Counted from the first letter of the stretch, positions 10,154 to 18,434 are shown. The stretch: 44,653 nucleotides of DNA from Gaiellasilicea sp033857955 (GCA_033857955.1 JAWVCW010000035.1:1-44653), one strand, 5' to 3'. A program made the numbers and translations. Notes: generated from the letters alone by a model not told the origin.

Positions 10154-10948
10154 ATGACGTCCGCACCAGTATCGACGCCCCTACTCGAGCTCCACGGGCT
10201 CTCGAAGAGCTTCGGCTCGGTGCAGGCGCTCTCCGAAGTCGACTTTGAGGTCCGGCCCGGTGAGGTGATGGCGCTCGTCGGCGACAACGGCGCCGGCAAG
10301 TCGACGTTGATCAAATGCGTTGCCGGGATCCACGCAGCGGACGACGGCGAGATCCGGTTCGACGGTGAAGTGGTTCAAATCCACGGGCCGAAAGATGCGG
10401 CCAAGCTCGGGATCGAGATCGTGTACCAGGATCTCGCGCTCTGCGACAACCTCGACGTCGTCCAGAACATGTACCTCGGCCGCGAGGCCCACGACGTGCT
10501 GCAGCGGCTCAAGGAGCCCGTGATGGAGGCCAAGACGGCCGAGACGATGAAGAGCCTCGCGGTCACGACGATCCGCTCCATCCGCCAGCCGGTGGCCACG
10601 CTCTCCGGCGGCCAGCGGCAGTCGGTCGCCGTCGCCCGCGCAGTGATGTGGAACTCGCGCCTCGTGATCCTCGACGAGCCGACCGCCGCGCTCGGCGTCG
10701 CGCAGACGCAGCAGGTGCTCGAGCTTGTCGACCGTCTGGCCGACCAGGGCCTGGCGGTCGTCCTCATCTCGCACAACCTGCACGACATCTTCGAGGTCGC
10801 GGACAGGATCACCGTCCTCCGTCTCGGCCGCACGATCGCCGTCTACGAGCGTGAGCAGACGTCCCAGCAGGAGGTCGTCCAGGCGATCACGGCCGGCGTT
10901 CCGACGAAGGTGTCCGGTATTCCGTCGACGGCGCCGGAGTCTGCGTGA
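10154..10948 (+). CDS. Sugar ABC transporter ATP-binding protein (single domain)
   Basis: 264 residues from ATG at 10154. It has Walker A GDNGAGKST, the signature LSGGQRQSVAVARAV, Walker B LVILDEPTAALG and the switch His in LISHNLHDIFE. It is the ATPase for the carbohydrate importer whose binding protein and permease flank it. Xylose/ribose importers of the XylG/RbsA type usually carry two fused ATPase domains of ~500 residues. This one has a single domain, like FrcA, so it should work as a homodimer. An upstream in-frame GTG at 10112 lies inside the hairpin and is an unlikely start. Confidence 0.93.
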   Translation: MTSAPVSTPLLELHGLSKSFGSVQALSEVDFEVRPGEVMALVGDNGAGKSTLIKCVAGIHAADDGEIRFDGEVVQIHGPKDAAKLGIEIVYQDLALCDNLDVVQNMYLGREAHDVLQRLKEPVMEAKTAETMKSLAVTTIRSIRQPVATLSGGQRQSVAVARAVMWNSRLVILDEPTAALGVAQTQQVLELVDRLADQGLAVVLISHNLHDIFEVADRITVLRLGRTIAVYEREQTSQQEVVQAITAGVPTKVSGIPSTAPESA

Positions 10949-10974
10949 GCGTCGCTCGCCTTCGCCTCGCTCCC

Positions 10975-11046
10975 GTGGGGGAAACCATGTTCCCCCCACG
11001 AACGCCCTGCTTCTCTTCTGTGGGGGAACTTCCAAGTTCCCCCACA
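10975..11046. repeat. Twin GTGGGGGAA hairpins
   Basis: Two related inverted repeats fill the gap between ATPase and permease genes. The first (10975-10999) pairs GTGGGGGAAAC with GTTCCCCCCAC around CAT with one mismatch. The second (11020-11045) pairs GTGGGGGAACTT perfectly with its complement around CC, with one more T-A pair outside. The left arms share GTGGGGGAA. They may be copies of a dispersed palindromic element, or RNA processing or attenuation structures inside the operon. Confidence 0.75.
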
Positions 11047-11078
11047 CCCCCTAAGGCTCACGGAACAGAGGTCGCCCC

Positions 11079-12296
11079 GTGAGCACCGGCCCGACGGCCG
11101 CCGCCCCCGAGGTCGTGCCGCAGAGCTTCTTCGGACGGATTCTCGACAACGTCCGCGCGGGGAATCTCGGCAGCTGGCCGGTTCTGATCGGGCTGTGCAT
11201 CATCGTCGTCTTCTTCTCGTTCAAGGCGAACAACTTCCTCAGCCCGGGCAACTTCAGCAACATCATCACGCAGATGGCCGGCGTGACGCTGCTGGCCTAC
11301 GGCGTCGTCTTCGTCCTGCTGATCGGCGAGATCGACCTCTCGATCAGCTACATCAGCGGCATCGCGGGCGTCATCGTCGCCCAGATGACGGTGCCCGAGT
11401 CCGGGCACCAGGTCCCGGGTCTCGTGGCCATCGCACTCGCTGTCGCCGCGTGTGCGGCGATCGGTGCGTTCCAGGGCTCGTTCGTCGCCTTCATCGGCGT
11501 GCCAGCATTCGTGGTCACCCTCGCGGGCTACCAGATCTGGCAGGGAGTGATCCAGAAGTCGATCGAGAAAGAGGGCGTCATCGTCATCCAGGACGAGACG
11601 GTCAACAACACCGCCAACTACTTCTTCTCGAACAAGGCCGGCTGGATCATCGCTGCTCTCGTGTGCACGGTGTACGCGGCCAGCGTTCTGAACGGCGTGC
11701 TCTCCCACCGCCGGCACGGCGTCCCCGTGCGGGATCCGCTGTTCATCGCCGTCAAGCTCGTAGCCGTGATCGCCGTCGCAGTCGTGACGGTGATCATCTG
11801 CAACAAGGACCGCGGCGTCCCGTTCGTCCTGCTCCTGATGGTTGCGGCTCTGCTCGTCTGGACGTTCGTCGCCAAGCGCACGACCTTCGGCCGGCACGTC
11901 TACGCCGTCGGCGGCAACGCCGAGGCGGCGCGCCGCGCAGGCATCAACGTCGCGCGGGTCCGGATCATCGTCTTCATGATCTCGGGCGCGATGGCGGGCC
12001 TCGGCGGCGTCGTCCTCGCGGCGCGCCTCAACAGCGTCGACCTGAACGCCGGCGGTGGGACGCTCCTGATCGACGCGATCGCGGCGGCGGTCATCGGCGG
12101 CACGAGCCTCTTCGGCGGTCGTGGCGAGGTCCGGGACGCTCTCTTCGGCGCGCTCGTGATCGCGACGATCGCAAACGGCCTCAACACGCTCAACCTCACC
12201 CAGGGCGTGATCTTCATCACGACCGGCGGCATCCTGCTCTTCGCCGTCACCCTGGACACGGTGCTGCGGCGCCGTCAGCGCGCAGCCGGCCGCTGA
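11079..12296 (+). CDS. Sugar ABC transporter permease (xylose/ribose type)
   Basis: 405 residues with about ten membrane spans, of the BPD_transp_2 family. Diagnostic blocks are LLAYGVVFVLLIGEIDLSIS near residue 70-90 and NAEAARRAGINVARVRIIVF followed by LIDAIAAAVIGGTSLFGGRG in the last third. It forms the channel for the uptake system built with the proteins from 9041 and 10154. The GTG start at 11079 follows AGAGG. The stop is directly followed by a palindrome that separates it from the convergent oxidoreductase. A XylH-like role is probable from the binding protein, though the exact sugar is not proven. Confidence 0.92.
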   Translation: MSTGPTAAAPEVVPQSFFGRILDNVRAGNLGSWPVLIGLCIIVVFFSFKANNFLSPGNFSNIITQMAGVTLLAYGVVFVLLIGEIDLSISYISGIAGVIVAQMTVPESGHQVPGLVAIALAVAACAAIGAFQGSFVAFIGVPAFVVTLAGYQIWQGVIQKSIEKEGVIVIQDETVNNTANYFFSNKAGWIIAALVCTVYAASVLNGVLSHRRHGVPVRDPLFIAVKLVAVIAVAVVTVIICNKDRGVPFVLLLMVAALLVWTFVAKRTTFGRHVYAVGGNAEAARRAGINVARVRIIVFMISGAMAGLGGVVLAARLNSVDLNAGGGTLLIDAIAAAVIGGTSLFGGRGEVRDALFGALVIATIANGLNTLNLTQGVIFITTGGILLFAVTLDTVLRRRQRAAGR

Positions 12297-12300
12297 CAAT

Positions 12301-12381
12301 CGCCAAGTAACAGTCTGTTACTTGGCGAGAACGCCGTGTGACGCGGCTCGCCGCCGCCTTGTAACAGTCTGTTACTAGGCG
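12301..12381. repeat. Two copies of a palindrome with GTAACAGTCTGTTAC core
   Basis: The first copy (12301-12327) is a perfect 27-base palindrome with arms CGCCAAGTAACAG and its complement around a single T. The second (12355-12381) keeps the 15-base core and the outer CGCC/GGCG, with one mismatched arm position. Centres are 54 bases apart. They sit between convergent genes, and the second covers the stop codon of the oxidoreductase. They could be a bidirectional terminator, a dispersed repeat or protein-binding sites. Confidence 0.8.
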
Positions 12382-13475
12382 CGGTATGAGATGGCGACAC
12401 GGCTGCCGGTCTCGCCCGAGCGGACGATCGCGTCGCAGACCTCCGCGGCGCGGTAGCCGTCCTCGAACGTCGCGCCGTACGGAGCGACGTCGGTGTCCTC
12501 GGCGATCGCGCGCAGCAGGTGCAGCAGCTCGTGCGTGAACGTGTCGCCCCACCCGATGATGTGTCCGGGCGGCCACCAGAGGTCCCAGAAGGGATGGTCG
12601 GTCTCGGAGACGAGGACCGTCTTGAAGCCCCGGGCCCGGTCGCCGTCGGCCCGGAAGACCTGCAGCTCGTTCAGCCGCTCCATGTCGAACGCGACCGAGC
12701 CCTTCGAGCCGTTGACCTCCCACTGGAACGCGTTGCGCCGCCCGAGCGCGAGCCTCGTCGCCTCGATCGTCCCGATCGGACCGCTCTCGAACTCGACGGC
12801 GGCCTCGAGCGCGTCGTCGACCTTCCGGCCAGGCAGAAAGGTGTGGACGAATCCAGCGACGGTCGAGATCTCGCCGACGAGAAATCGCGCGAGGTCGACG
12901 ACGTGCGTGCCGAGGTCGCCGAGTGCGCCCGAGCCCGCCTCGTCGGGCTGGAAGCGCCAGGTGTCGAGGGTCGGATCGTCGCCCCAGTCCTGGAGGTAGC
13001 GGCCGCGAAAGTGCCGGATCTCGCCGAGCTCGCCGGCCTCGATCATCTCCCGCGCCAGCCGCACGGCCGGCACGAAGCGGTAGTTGAAGCCGCACAGGTG
13101 TTTGACGCCGGTTGCTTCCACGCGCTGCCAGATCTCGTAGCTCTCGTCGGCATCGCGGCCGAGCGGCTTCTCGCAGAGGACGTGCTTGCCCGCCTTCGCG
13201 GCGGCGATCGTCGGCTCGGCATGAAGCGAGTTGGGGCCGCCGTTGTCGAACAGGCCGATCGCGGGGTCGGCCACGATGTCCTGCCAGTCGGTCGTCCACC
13301 GCTCGTAGCCGTAGAGGGCCGCCGCCGCGGCAACCGCGTCCTCGTTGCGGCCGGCGACCGCCACGAGTCGGGGCCGGAGGGGAGAGTCGAGCCTGTGGAT
13401 CTCCCGAAACGCGCGCGAGTGCGCCTTCCCCATGAAGGCGTAGCCGAGCATGCCGATGCCGATTTCGTTCGTCAT
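12375..13475 (-). CDS. Gfo/Idh/MocA-family sugar oxidoreductase
   Basis: 366 residues from an ATG at 13475 (MTNEIGIGMLGYAFMGKAHS). The N-terminal Rossmann fold contains GYAFMGKAHS, the helix that contacts the cofactor. The conserved catalytic-region EKP occurs in HVLCEKPLGRDADESYEI, and the C-terminal half is the usual alpha/beta dimer domain. Such enzymes oxidise or reduce sugars and inositols with NAD(P). The position beside a sugar importer suggests it acts on the imported sugar. The opening motif resembles those of inositol and levoglucosan dehydrogenase-like members, but the substrate is not resolvable. It diverges from the GlcG-like gene with only 24 bases between starts. Confidence 0.9.
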   Translation of the reverse strand: MTNEIGIGMLGYAFMGKAHSRAFREIHRLDSPLRPRLVAVAGRNEDAVAAAAALYGYERWTTDWQDIVADPAIGLFDNGGPNSLHAEPTIAAAKAGKHVLCEKPLGRDADESYEIWQRVEATGVKHLCGFNYRFVPAVRLAREMIEAGELGEIRHFRGRYLQDWGDDPTLDTWRFQPDEAGSGALGDLGTHVVDLARFLVGEISTVAGFVHTFLPGRKVDDALEAAVEFESGPIGTIEATRLALGRRNAFQWEVNGSKGSVAFDMERLNELQVFRADGDRARGFKTVLVSETDHPFWDLWWPPGHIIGWGDTFTHELLHLLRAIAEDTDVAPYGATFEDGYRAAEVCDAIVRSGETGSRVAISYRA

Positions 13476-13499
13476 GTACGAGTCGCGTAGTGTGTCACG

Positions 13500-13898
13500 G
13501 TGAAGCTCGAGCAGGCGCTTGTGATCGTGCAAACCGTGATCGGCGAGGCCGGTGGCCCGGTCTCGGTGTTCGTCGCCGAGGAGCACGGTGAGCTGGTCGC
13601 CGCCGCGACGATGGACGGTGCGGCTCCCGACACGCGTCTGAACGCGCAGCGGAAGGCCTACACCGCGGCGCGAAGCGACGCGCGCTCGACCGGCGACCTG
13701 GCAGAGAAGGTCCAGAGCAAGCCCGGCGAGCTTGCGAGCTTCGACCCGTTCTTCACGTTCTTCAAGGGGGGCGTCGCCGCGTTCGACGGCGAGGAGCGGG
13801 TCGGTGCAGTCGGCGTGAGCGGTCTCGCGGGCGCGGAGGACGACTCGCTGGCGCGCCGGGCGCTCGCGCAGGCTGGTCTCGGGGACGGTTCCAGGTGA
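13500..13898 (+). CDS. GlcG/HbpS-like protein (haem-degrading family fold)
   Basis: 132 residues. The family pattern is visible: MKLEQALVIVQTVIGEAG, then VSVFVAEEHGELVAAATMDG, then RLNAQRKAYTAARS, and a closing EERVGAVGVSGL with a Gly-rich loop. Members include GlcG, next to glycolate oxidase genes, and HbpS, a secreted haem-binding regulator. No signal peptide is present here, so the protein is cytoplasmic. The gene overlaps the following oxidoreductase by GTGA, which suggests an accessory role in that pathway. The biochemical role of the cytoplasmic members is poorly defined. Confidence 0.85.
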   Translation: MKLEQALVIVQTVIGEAGGPVSVFVAEEHGELVAAATMDGAAPDTRLNAQRKAYTAARSDARSTGDLAEKVQSKPGELASFDPFFTFFKGGVAAFDGEERVGAVGVSGLAGAEDDSLARRALAQAGLGDGSR

Positions 13899-14857
13899 GA
13901 CTCGGGCTCCTCTCGACAGCGCGCATCAACGACGCCATCCTCAAGGGCGCGCAGGGCACCGATCGCGTCGAGGTGGTCGCGGTCGGGAGCCGGGATAGCG
14001 CGAAGGCCCAGGCGTACGCCTCGGAGCACGGTCTCGAGCGCGCCCACGGGAGCTACGAAGCGCTGCTCGAGAATCCGGAGATCGACGCGGTCTACATTTC
14101 GCTGCCCAACAGCCTCCACCACTCCTGGACGATGCACGCGCTCGCCGCCGGGAAGCACGTCCTCTGCGAGAAGCCCTACTCGAGGCGGCCGGCGGAGGTC
14201 GAGGAAGCCTTCGACGCGGCTGACGCGGCGGGATTGGTGCTGGCCGAGGCGTTCATGTACCGGCACAACCCGCAGACGGCTGTGGCACGCGAGCTCGTGG
14301 AGACGGGCCGGATCGGCCGGCTCCGCGCGATCAACGCGACGTTCAGCTTCCCCCTGGCCGACCAGGCCAACGTCCGGCTGATCTCGGATCTCGACGGCGG
14401 TGCGCTGATGGACGTGGGCTGCTACTGCATCAGCGGGTCGCGGCTCCTGGCCGGCGAGCCGGAGCGTGTCCTCGGAGAGCAGGCGGTCTCGGAGTCCGGC
14501 GTCGACGTGGCCTTCCACGGAACCCTGCGCTTTCCCAACGAGGTGATTGCGCAGTTCCACGCCTCGTTCGTGGCACCCAACCGGCAGCGGCTCGAAGCCA
14601 TTGGCGAGGACGGGATGCTGGTGCTCGAGACGCCGTTTCGGGTGGACGAGCCCGGGGTCACGCTGCGCCGCAGCGACGGTGACGTCGCGATCGACGTGCC
14701 GCTCAAGGACTCGTACACCCTCGAGCTCGAGGACTTCGCGGCCGCGGTCGCCGGCGAGCGGAAGCCGTTGCTCGGGCGCGCGGACGCGCTCGCCCAGGCG
14801 CGGACGATCGATGCGCTCTACCGTTCGGCCGAGTCCGGCGAGGCCGTCACGCTCTGA
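13895..14857 (+). CDS. Gfo/Idh/MocA-family oxidoreductase
   Basis: 320 residues starting at a GTG that overlaps the preceding stop. The Rossmann start is RLGLLSTARINDAILKGA, and HVLCEKPYSRRPAEVEEAF carries the conserved Lys of the EKP motif. MYRHNPQTAVARELVETGRIG and DLDGGALMDVGCYCISGSRLL are typical of the trans-1,2-dihydrobenzenediol/glucose-fructose oxidoreductase-like branch. It probably acts on a sugar with NADP. It is only distantly similar to the oxidoreductase at 12375, so this is not a recent duplication. Its stop lies three bases from the convergent cyclase gene. Confidence 0.9.
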   Translation: MRLGLLSTARINDAILKGAQGTDRVEVVAVGSRDSAKAQAYASEHGLERAHGSYEALLENPEIDAVYISLPNSLHHSWTMHALAAGKHVLCEKPYSRRPAEVEEAFDAADAAGLVLAEAFMYRHNPQTAVARELVETGRIGRLRAINATFSFPLADQANVRLISDLDGGALMDVGCYCISGSRLLAGEPERVLGEQAVSESGVDVAFHGTLRFPNEVIAQFHASFVAPNRQRLEAIGEDGMLVLETPFRVDEPGVTLRRSDGDVAIDVPLKDSYTLELEDFAAAVAGERKPLLGRADALAQARTIDALYRSAESGEAVTL

Positions 14858-14860
14858 CGC

Positions 14861-17473
14861 TCAGCGGTTCGCGGGCGCCGGCACCGTCTCGGCTGACGCG
14901 ATCGACGAAACGGTCTCGAGCGCGTACGCCACTGCCGCCTCGACCGCGAGGTCGGCGCCTTCTGCCCAGGCGGCTTCGAAGTGTTCTGCACCGAGGCTCG
15001 TGCGGACCTGCCCGACGGACGCGTCATGGCTTGCCAACTCTGCCGGGTGGACGCCGGCCCGGCCAAGATCCTCGCTGAGAGCGTTGAAGGCACCGTAGAG
15101 TCGCGCAGCTGCTTCGGCGCGGCCGACATCGGCTGCGACCCGGGCACCGACCTCGATCACGTCGAGGAGGCCGCTCGTGAATCCGATCTCCGCCAGGAGG
15201 CCTGCGCTCTGGCCGAGGAGCTCGCTCACGCGCGCGTGCTCGCCCCGGCTCTCGTGAATCCCGACCAGGCTCAGGAGCGTGCCGCCCTGGCCGAGCTCGT
15301 CGCCCAGCTTGCGGAAACCGGCCAGTGCCTGCACGAACAGCTCCTCGGCTTGGTCCTCCGAGCCTTGCAGCCGGCGGACGTTACCCAGGTTGTAGAGCGT
15401 CACGGCGAGCTCCCGGTCGTCGCCGAAGACACGTGCTTGCTCGGCCGCCACCTCGTACATCTCCGCTGCTGTGTCGAGGTCGCCCCGGTGCGCTGCGACG
15501 TCGGCGACGATCCCGGCCGACTGTGCCGCGCTCTGCGCATCGCCGGCGGCCTGGTCGAGCGCGAGAGCCTCCGAGGCAGCCGACGCGGCGCGATCGAGGT
15601 CACCTCCGTCCAGCGCATGCACCGCCAGCCGCCGCAGCGCCCGGGAGCGCGCCGGGAAGGAGCCGCCGACCGCGAGGGCCGCTTCCAGCCAGCGCCCTGC
15701 CTCTTTCAGCGAGCCGCGGACGAGCCACAATCGGGAGGTGACCGCCGCGAGTCGGAGCACAGCCTCGCCGTCGCCCGCCTCGATCAGGAAGGCGAGCGCT
15801 ACGCGCAGATTGTCGTTCTCGCGTTCGAGCCGGTCGAGCCACTCGGTGTGCGTCGGGCCGTTGAGCTCCGGCTCGGCGCGGAGGGCCAGGCCGAGGAACC
15901 AGTCGGCGTGGCGCCGCCGCGTCTCGCCGGCGATTCCCGCCGTATCTGCCTGGCCGGTGGCGTACTCGCGCATCGTCTCGAGCAGCCAGAAGCGTGGCTC
16001 GCCGTCGGCATCGTCGCTGCGGCGTAGGAGCGACTTCTCCACGAGCGAGGAGAGCCCGTCGAAGACGTCCGCACCGGCGATGCCCTCGACGGCGTCGAGG
16101 CGGGCGCCGCCGGCGAAGACGCCGAGCCGCGCAAAGAGCTCCCGCTCCTGTTCGGCGAGCAGGTCGTAGCTCCAGTCGATCGCGCCCCGCAGGGTGCGCT
16201 GGCGCTCGTCGGCGTCGCGCGGGCCGCCGGTGAGGATTCCGAGGCTCTCGTCGAGCCGGGCCAGCAGCGCTCGCGGTGACAGCGTCGTGATCCGGGCGGC
16301 CGCGAGCTCGAGCGCGAGCGGCAGACCGTCGAGGCGGGCGCAGATCGCCGCTACGGCACCGACGTTCTCGTCGCTGAGCGAGAATCCACTCGACGCGGCG
16401 CGGGCACGCTCGGCGAACAGAATCGCCGCGTCGGTGTCGATCGGGAGGGGTGCGACGGCGAGGACGCTCTCGCCGCGGAGGCGGAGCGGCTCCCGGCTCG
16501 TCGCGAGCACCGTCAGTCCTGGCGCGGCGGCGAGGAGGGCGCCGACCGACGGCGCGGCTTCGATCACGTGCTCGAAGTTGTCGAGCAGCAGCAGTGCCTG
16601 CTTTCCGGCGAGCTCGCCGGCGAGGCTGTCCGCGAGCTCCTCTCCGGATCGCTCCTGATGACCGACGGCGCGGGCCACCGCGCCGAGCACGAGCGTCTCG
16701 TCGCGGATCGGCGCGAGCGCGACGAACCAGACGCCGTCCGGGTACCGGTCCGAGAGCTCCGCGGCCGCCTGTACGGCGAGCCGCGTCTTGCCCGTGCCTC
16801 CCGGCCCGACGAGCGTCAGCAGCCGCGCGTCGGCCCCGAGCACGCCCGCGATCTCGACGAGCTCCTGCTCGCGTCCGATCAGGCGGTTCGGGGGGATGGG
16901 CAGCCCGACCTGCGCGCCCAGCGCGGCGAGCGGCGGAAACTGATCGGGCAGGCCGTCGACGACGACCTGGTAGATGCGCTGGGGATCGAGGAGGTCCTTG
17001 AGGCGGTGCTCGCCGAGGTCGCGGAACGACAGCCCGTCTGCGGGCTCGTGCCGCGTCGCCGCCCAGGTCGGCTCCGAGACGAGCACCTGGCCGCCGTGCC
17101 CGGCGCTCATCACGCGCGCGGCGCGGTGCACGTCGATGCCGACGTAGAGGTCGCCGTCCAGAGCGGGCTCGCCCGTGTGGATGCCGACCCGGACGCGGAT
17201 CGGATCGTTCGGCCAGTCGTGGGCGGCGAGCGCCAGCTGCATCTCGGCGGCGGCCGCCACGCCTGCTCGGGCTGCCGCGAAGGCGAAGTGGAAGCTGTCG
17301 CCCTGCATCTCGACCTCGACGCCCCCGTGCCGGCGAGCGGCGACGCGGAGCAGCTCGCGGTGGGCACGCAGCGCCTCGACGTAGCGATCGCGGCCGAGCT
17401 TCTGGAGGAGCCGCGTCGAGCCCTCGATGTCCGTGAAGAGCATCGTCACCGTGCCGCTCGGAAGGTCCGTCAT
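14861..17473 (-). CDS. Class III cyclase-like domain with ATPase and TPR repeats
   Basis: 870 residues. Residues ~7-170 form a class III nucleotide cyclase domain with both metal-binding Asp present (D15 in FTDIEGST, D59 in QGDSFHF). The position that normally holds the purine-selecting Lys is E55. The Asn of the VNxAAR element is H116, though R120 is kept. Catalysis may thus be weak, altered or absent. Residues ~196-480 are an NB-ARC/AfsR-like ATPase with Walker A GPGGTGKT (223-230) and LLLLDNFEHV. Residues ~590-850 are TPR-like helices. I see no DNA-binding helix-turn-helix, unlike LuxR-type relatives. It is likely a cytoplasmic signalling protein. A Crp-type regulator lies 283 bases upstream of its start. 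Confidence 0.92.
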   Translation of the reverse strand: MTDLPSGTVTMLFTDIEGSTRLLQKLGRDRYVEALRAHRELLRVAARRHGGVEVEMQGDSFHFAFAAARAGVAAAAEMQLALAAHDWPNDPIRVRVGIHTGEPALDGDLYVGIDVHRAARVMSAGHGGQVLVSEPTWAATRHEPADGLSFRDLGEHRLKDLLDPQRIYQVVVDGLPDQFPPLAALGAQVGLPIPPNRLIGREQELVEIAGVLGADARLLTLVGPGGTGKTRLAVQAAAELSDRYPDGVWFVALAPIRDETLVLGAVARAVGHQERSGEELADSLAGELAGKQALLLLDNFEHVIEAAPSVGALLAAAPGLTVLATSREPLRLRGESVLAVAPLPIDTDAAILFAERARAASSGFSLSDENVGAVAAICARLDGLPLALELAAARITTLSPRALLARLDESLGILTGGPRDADERQRTLRGAIDWSYDLLAEQERELFARLGVFAGGARLDAVEGIAGADVFDGLSSLVEKSLLRRSDDADGEPRFWLLETMREYATGQADTAGIAGETRRRHADWFLGLALRAEPELNGPTHTEWLDRLERENDNLRVALAFLIEAGDGEAVLRLAAVTSRLWLVRGSLKEAGRWLEAALAVGGSFPARSRALRRLAVHALDGGDLDRAASAASEALALDQAAGDAQSAAQSAGIVADVAAHRGDLDTAAEMYEVAAEQARVFGDDRELAVTLYNLGNVRRLQGSEDQAEELFVQALAGFRKLGDELGQGGTLLSLVGIHESRGEHARVSELLGQSAGLLAEIGFTSGLLDVIEVGARVAADVGRAEAAARLYGAFNALSEDLGRAGVHPAELASHDASVGQVRTSLGAEHFEAAWAEGADLAVEAAVAYALETVSSIASAETVPAPANR

Positions 17474-17509
17474 GACTCCGGAGACTACGACCGTGGGGGC
17501 GTGGATTCC

Positions 17510-17529
17510 ACTGTCGCGGGCTTGACAGT
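17510..17529 (+). promoter_or_regulatory. Inverted repeat overlapping a TTGACA box
   Basis: ACTGTC at 17510-17515 is the exact inverse complement of GACAGT at 17524-17529. A perfect -35-like TTGACA (17522-17527) sits in the right arm. The site lies between the divergent cyclase gene and the 30-residue peptide gene. No good -10 box follows at 16-18 bases, so promoter status is uncertain. An operator is possible. Confidence 0.3.
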
Positions 17530-17611
17530 CGGTGTGTCGCCGCTGCGAGCGACGTCGATGCCGCCCGGCCGTACCGTGCAGCTACAGGTTCCAACGACCA
17601 AAGGAGATGTC

Positions 17612-17704
17612 ATGAAGGCCCGTCTGTTCACCATCTACATCGCAGTCACCGCGATCGTCGCATTCGTCGCTCCCGTCGCTCACGCGGGCGGAAAGTTCCC
17701 GTAA
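17612..17704 (+). CDS. 30-residue secreted mini-peptide
   Basis: A very short gene with an excellent ribosome site (AAAGGAGAT, three bases before ATG) and a TAA stop. The product is almost all signal peptide: MKARLFT, then IYIAVTAIVAFVAPV, then AHA, a perfect cleavage site. The remainder after cleavage is only GGKFP. The ribosome site, the signal peptide grammar and the hairpin just after the stop support a real gene. The product could be a tiny exported peptide or a membrane-inserted regulator. A second small preprotein with a similar AxA-GG junction is at 18529, on the other side of the Crp gene. I do not recognise a family. Confidence 0.65.
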   Translation: MKARLFTIYIAVTAIVAFVAPVAHAGGKFP

Positions 17705-17724
17705 GCCGGCCTGCGACGCCGTGT

Positions 17725-17754
17725 GACGGAGGGAGGCGAGAGCCTCCCTCCGTC
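17725..17754. terminator. Bidirectional terminator hairpin
   Basis: GACGGAGGGAGGC (17725-17737) pairs perfectly with 17742-17754 across a GAGA tetraloop. It lies between the stop of the mini-peptide gene and the stop of the convergent Crp-type gene, so it can serve both. Confidence 0.8.
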
Positions 17755-17756
17755 GT

Positions 17757-18404
17757 TCAGCGTGCGCGTCGCGCGAGTTCGTCGGCGTCCACGACGATCG
17801 TCCTCCCCCGCCGCAGCTCGATCGTCCCGCGCCGCTGCTCCTCGCGCAGGACGCGGTTGACCGTCGCGCGGGACGTTCCGGCCAGCTCGGCGAGCTCCTC
17901 CTGCGTGAGCTGGATGACACCGCCGGCATCGGCATAGGTCTCGTTCAGCTCGGCGAGCCTCCGCAGCAGCCGCCGCTCTGCCGGCACGTACAGCGCCTCC
18001 AGGAGTAGCTCGTTCTGGCGCCTCACCTCGCCCGCGAGGAAGCCGATGAGCACCTGGTCGACCGCCGGATGCTCGCGCCGCAGGCGCTGGAAGTCGTCGA
18101 CGTAGACCGCGAAGCTCTCGGCCTCCTCGAGCGCCGCGACGGTCGCCGACCTCGGCGCCCCGTCGCCGACGAGCGCCATCTCCCCGAAGCTGTCTCCGGG
18201 CCCGCGGACGCCGATCGTGATCGTCTCGCCGAGCCGCGTCATGATCCGCAGCGCGAAGCGGCCCTTGACGATCAGGTGGAGCGAGTCGGCGGGGTCCTCA
18301 CGGTGGAAGACGACCTCGTGCCGCGCGAAGCGCCTTCGCCGCGCGACGGAGAGGAGCCGCCGCACCTCTTCGTCGGGAACGCCGGTCAGGAGCCGCCAGC
18401 GCAT
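17757..18404 (-). CDS. Crp/Fnr-family transcription regulator
   Basis: 215 residues. Residues ~10-115 are a cyclic-nucleotide-binding beta barrel with an intact phosphate-binding cassette: G74-E75 in DSFGEMALV and R85-S86-A in PRSATVAAL. These match the cAMP contacts of Crp. Residues ~145-215 are the winged helix (LTQEELAELAGTSRATVNRVLREE). It has no Fnr-type cysteine cluster, so an iron-sulfur sensor is unlikely. It probably regulates genes in response to a cyclic nucleotide. A cyclase-like protein next door makes a local pair attractive, but that cyclase has altered active-site residues. A possible self-binding site lies upstream at 18435. Confidence 0.93.
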   Translation of the reverse strand: MRWRLLTGVPDEEVRRLLSVARRRRFARHEVVFHREDPADSLHLIVKGRFALRIMTRLGETITIGVRGPGDSFGEMALVGDGAPRSATVAALEEAESFAVYVDDFQRLRREHPAVDQVLIGFLAGEVRRQNELLLEALYVPAERRLLRRLAELNETYADAGGVIQLTQEELAELAGTSRATVNRVLREEQRRGTIELRRGRTIVVDADELARRAR

Positions 18405-18434
18405 CTGGCGACTATCGCACGCGTGACATCCCGC

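Noticed and set aside
10372..10381. GGTTCAAATC resembling a tRNA T-loop
   Set aside because: It lies within the sugar ATPase coding sequence and there is no acceptor, D or anticodon stem around it.
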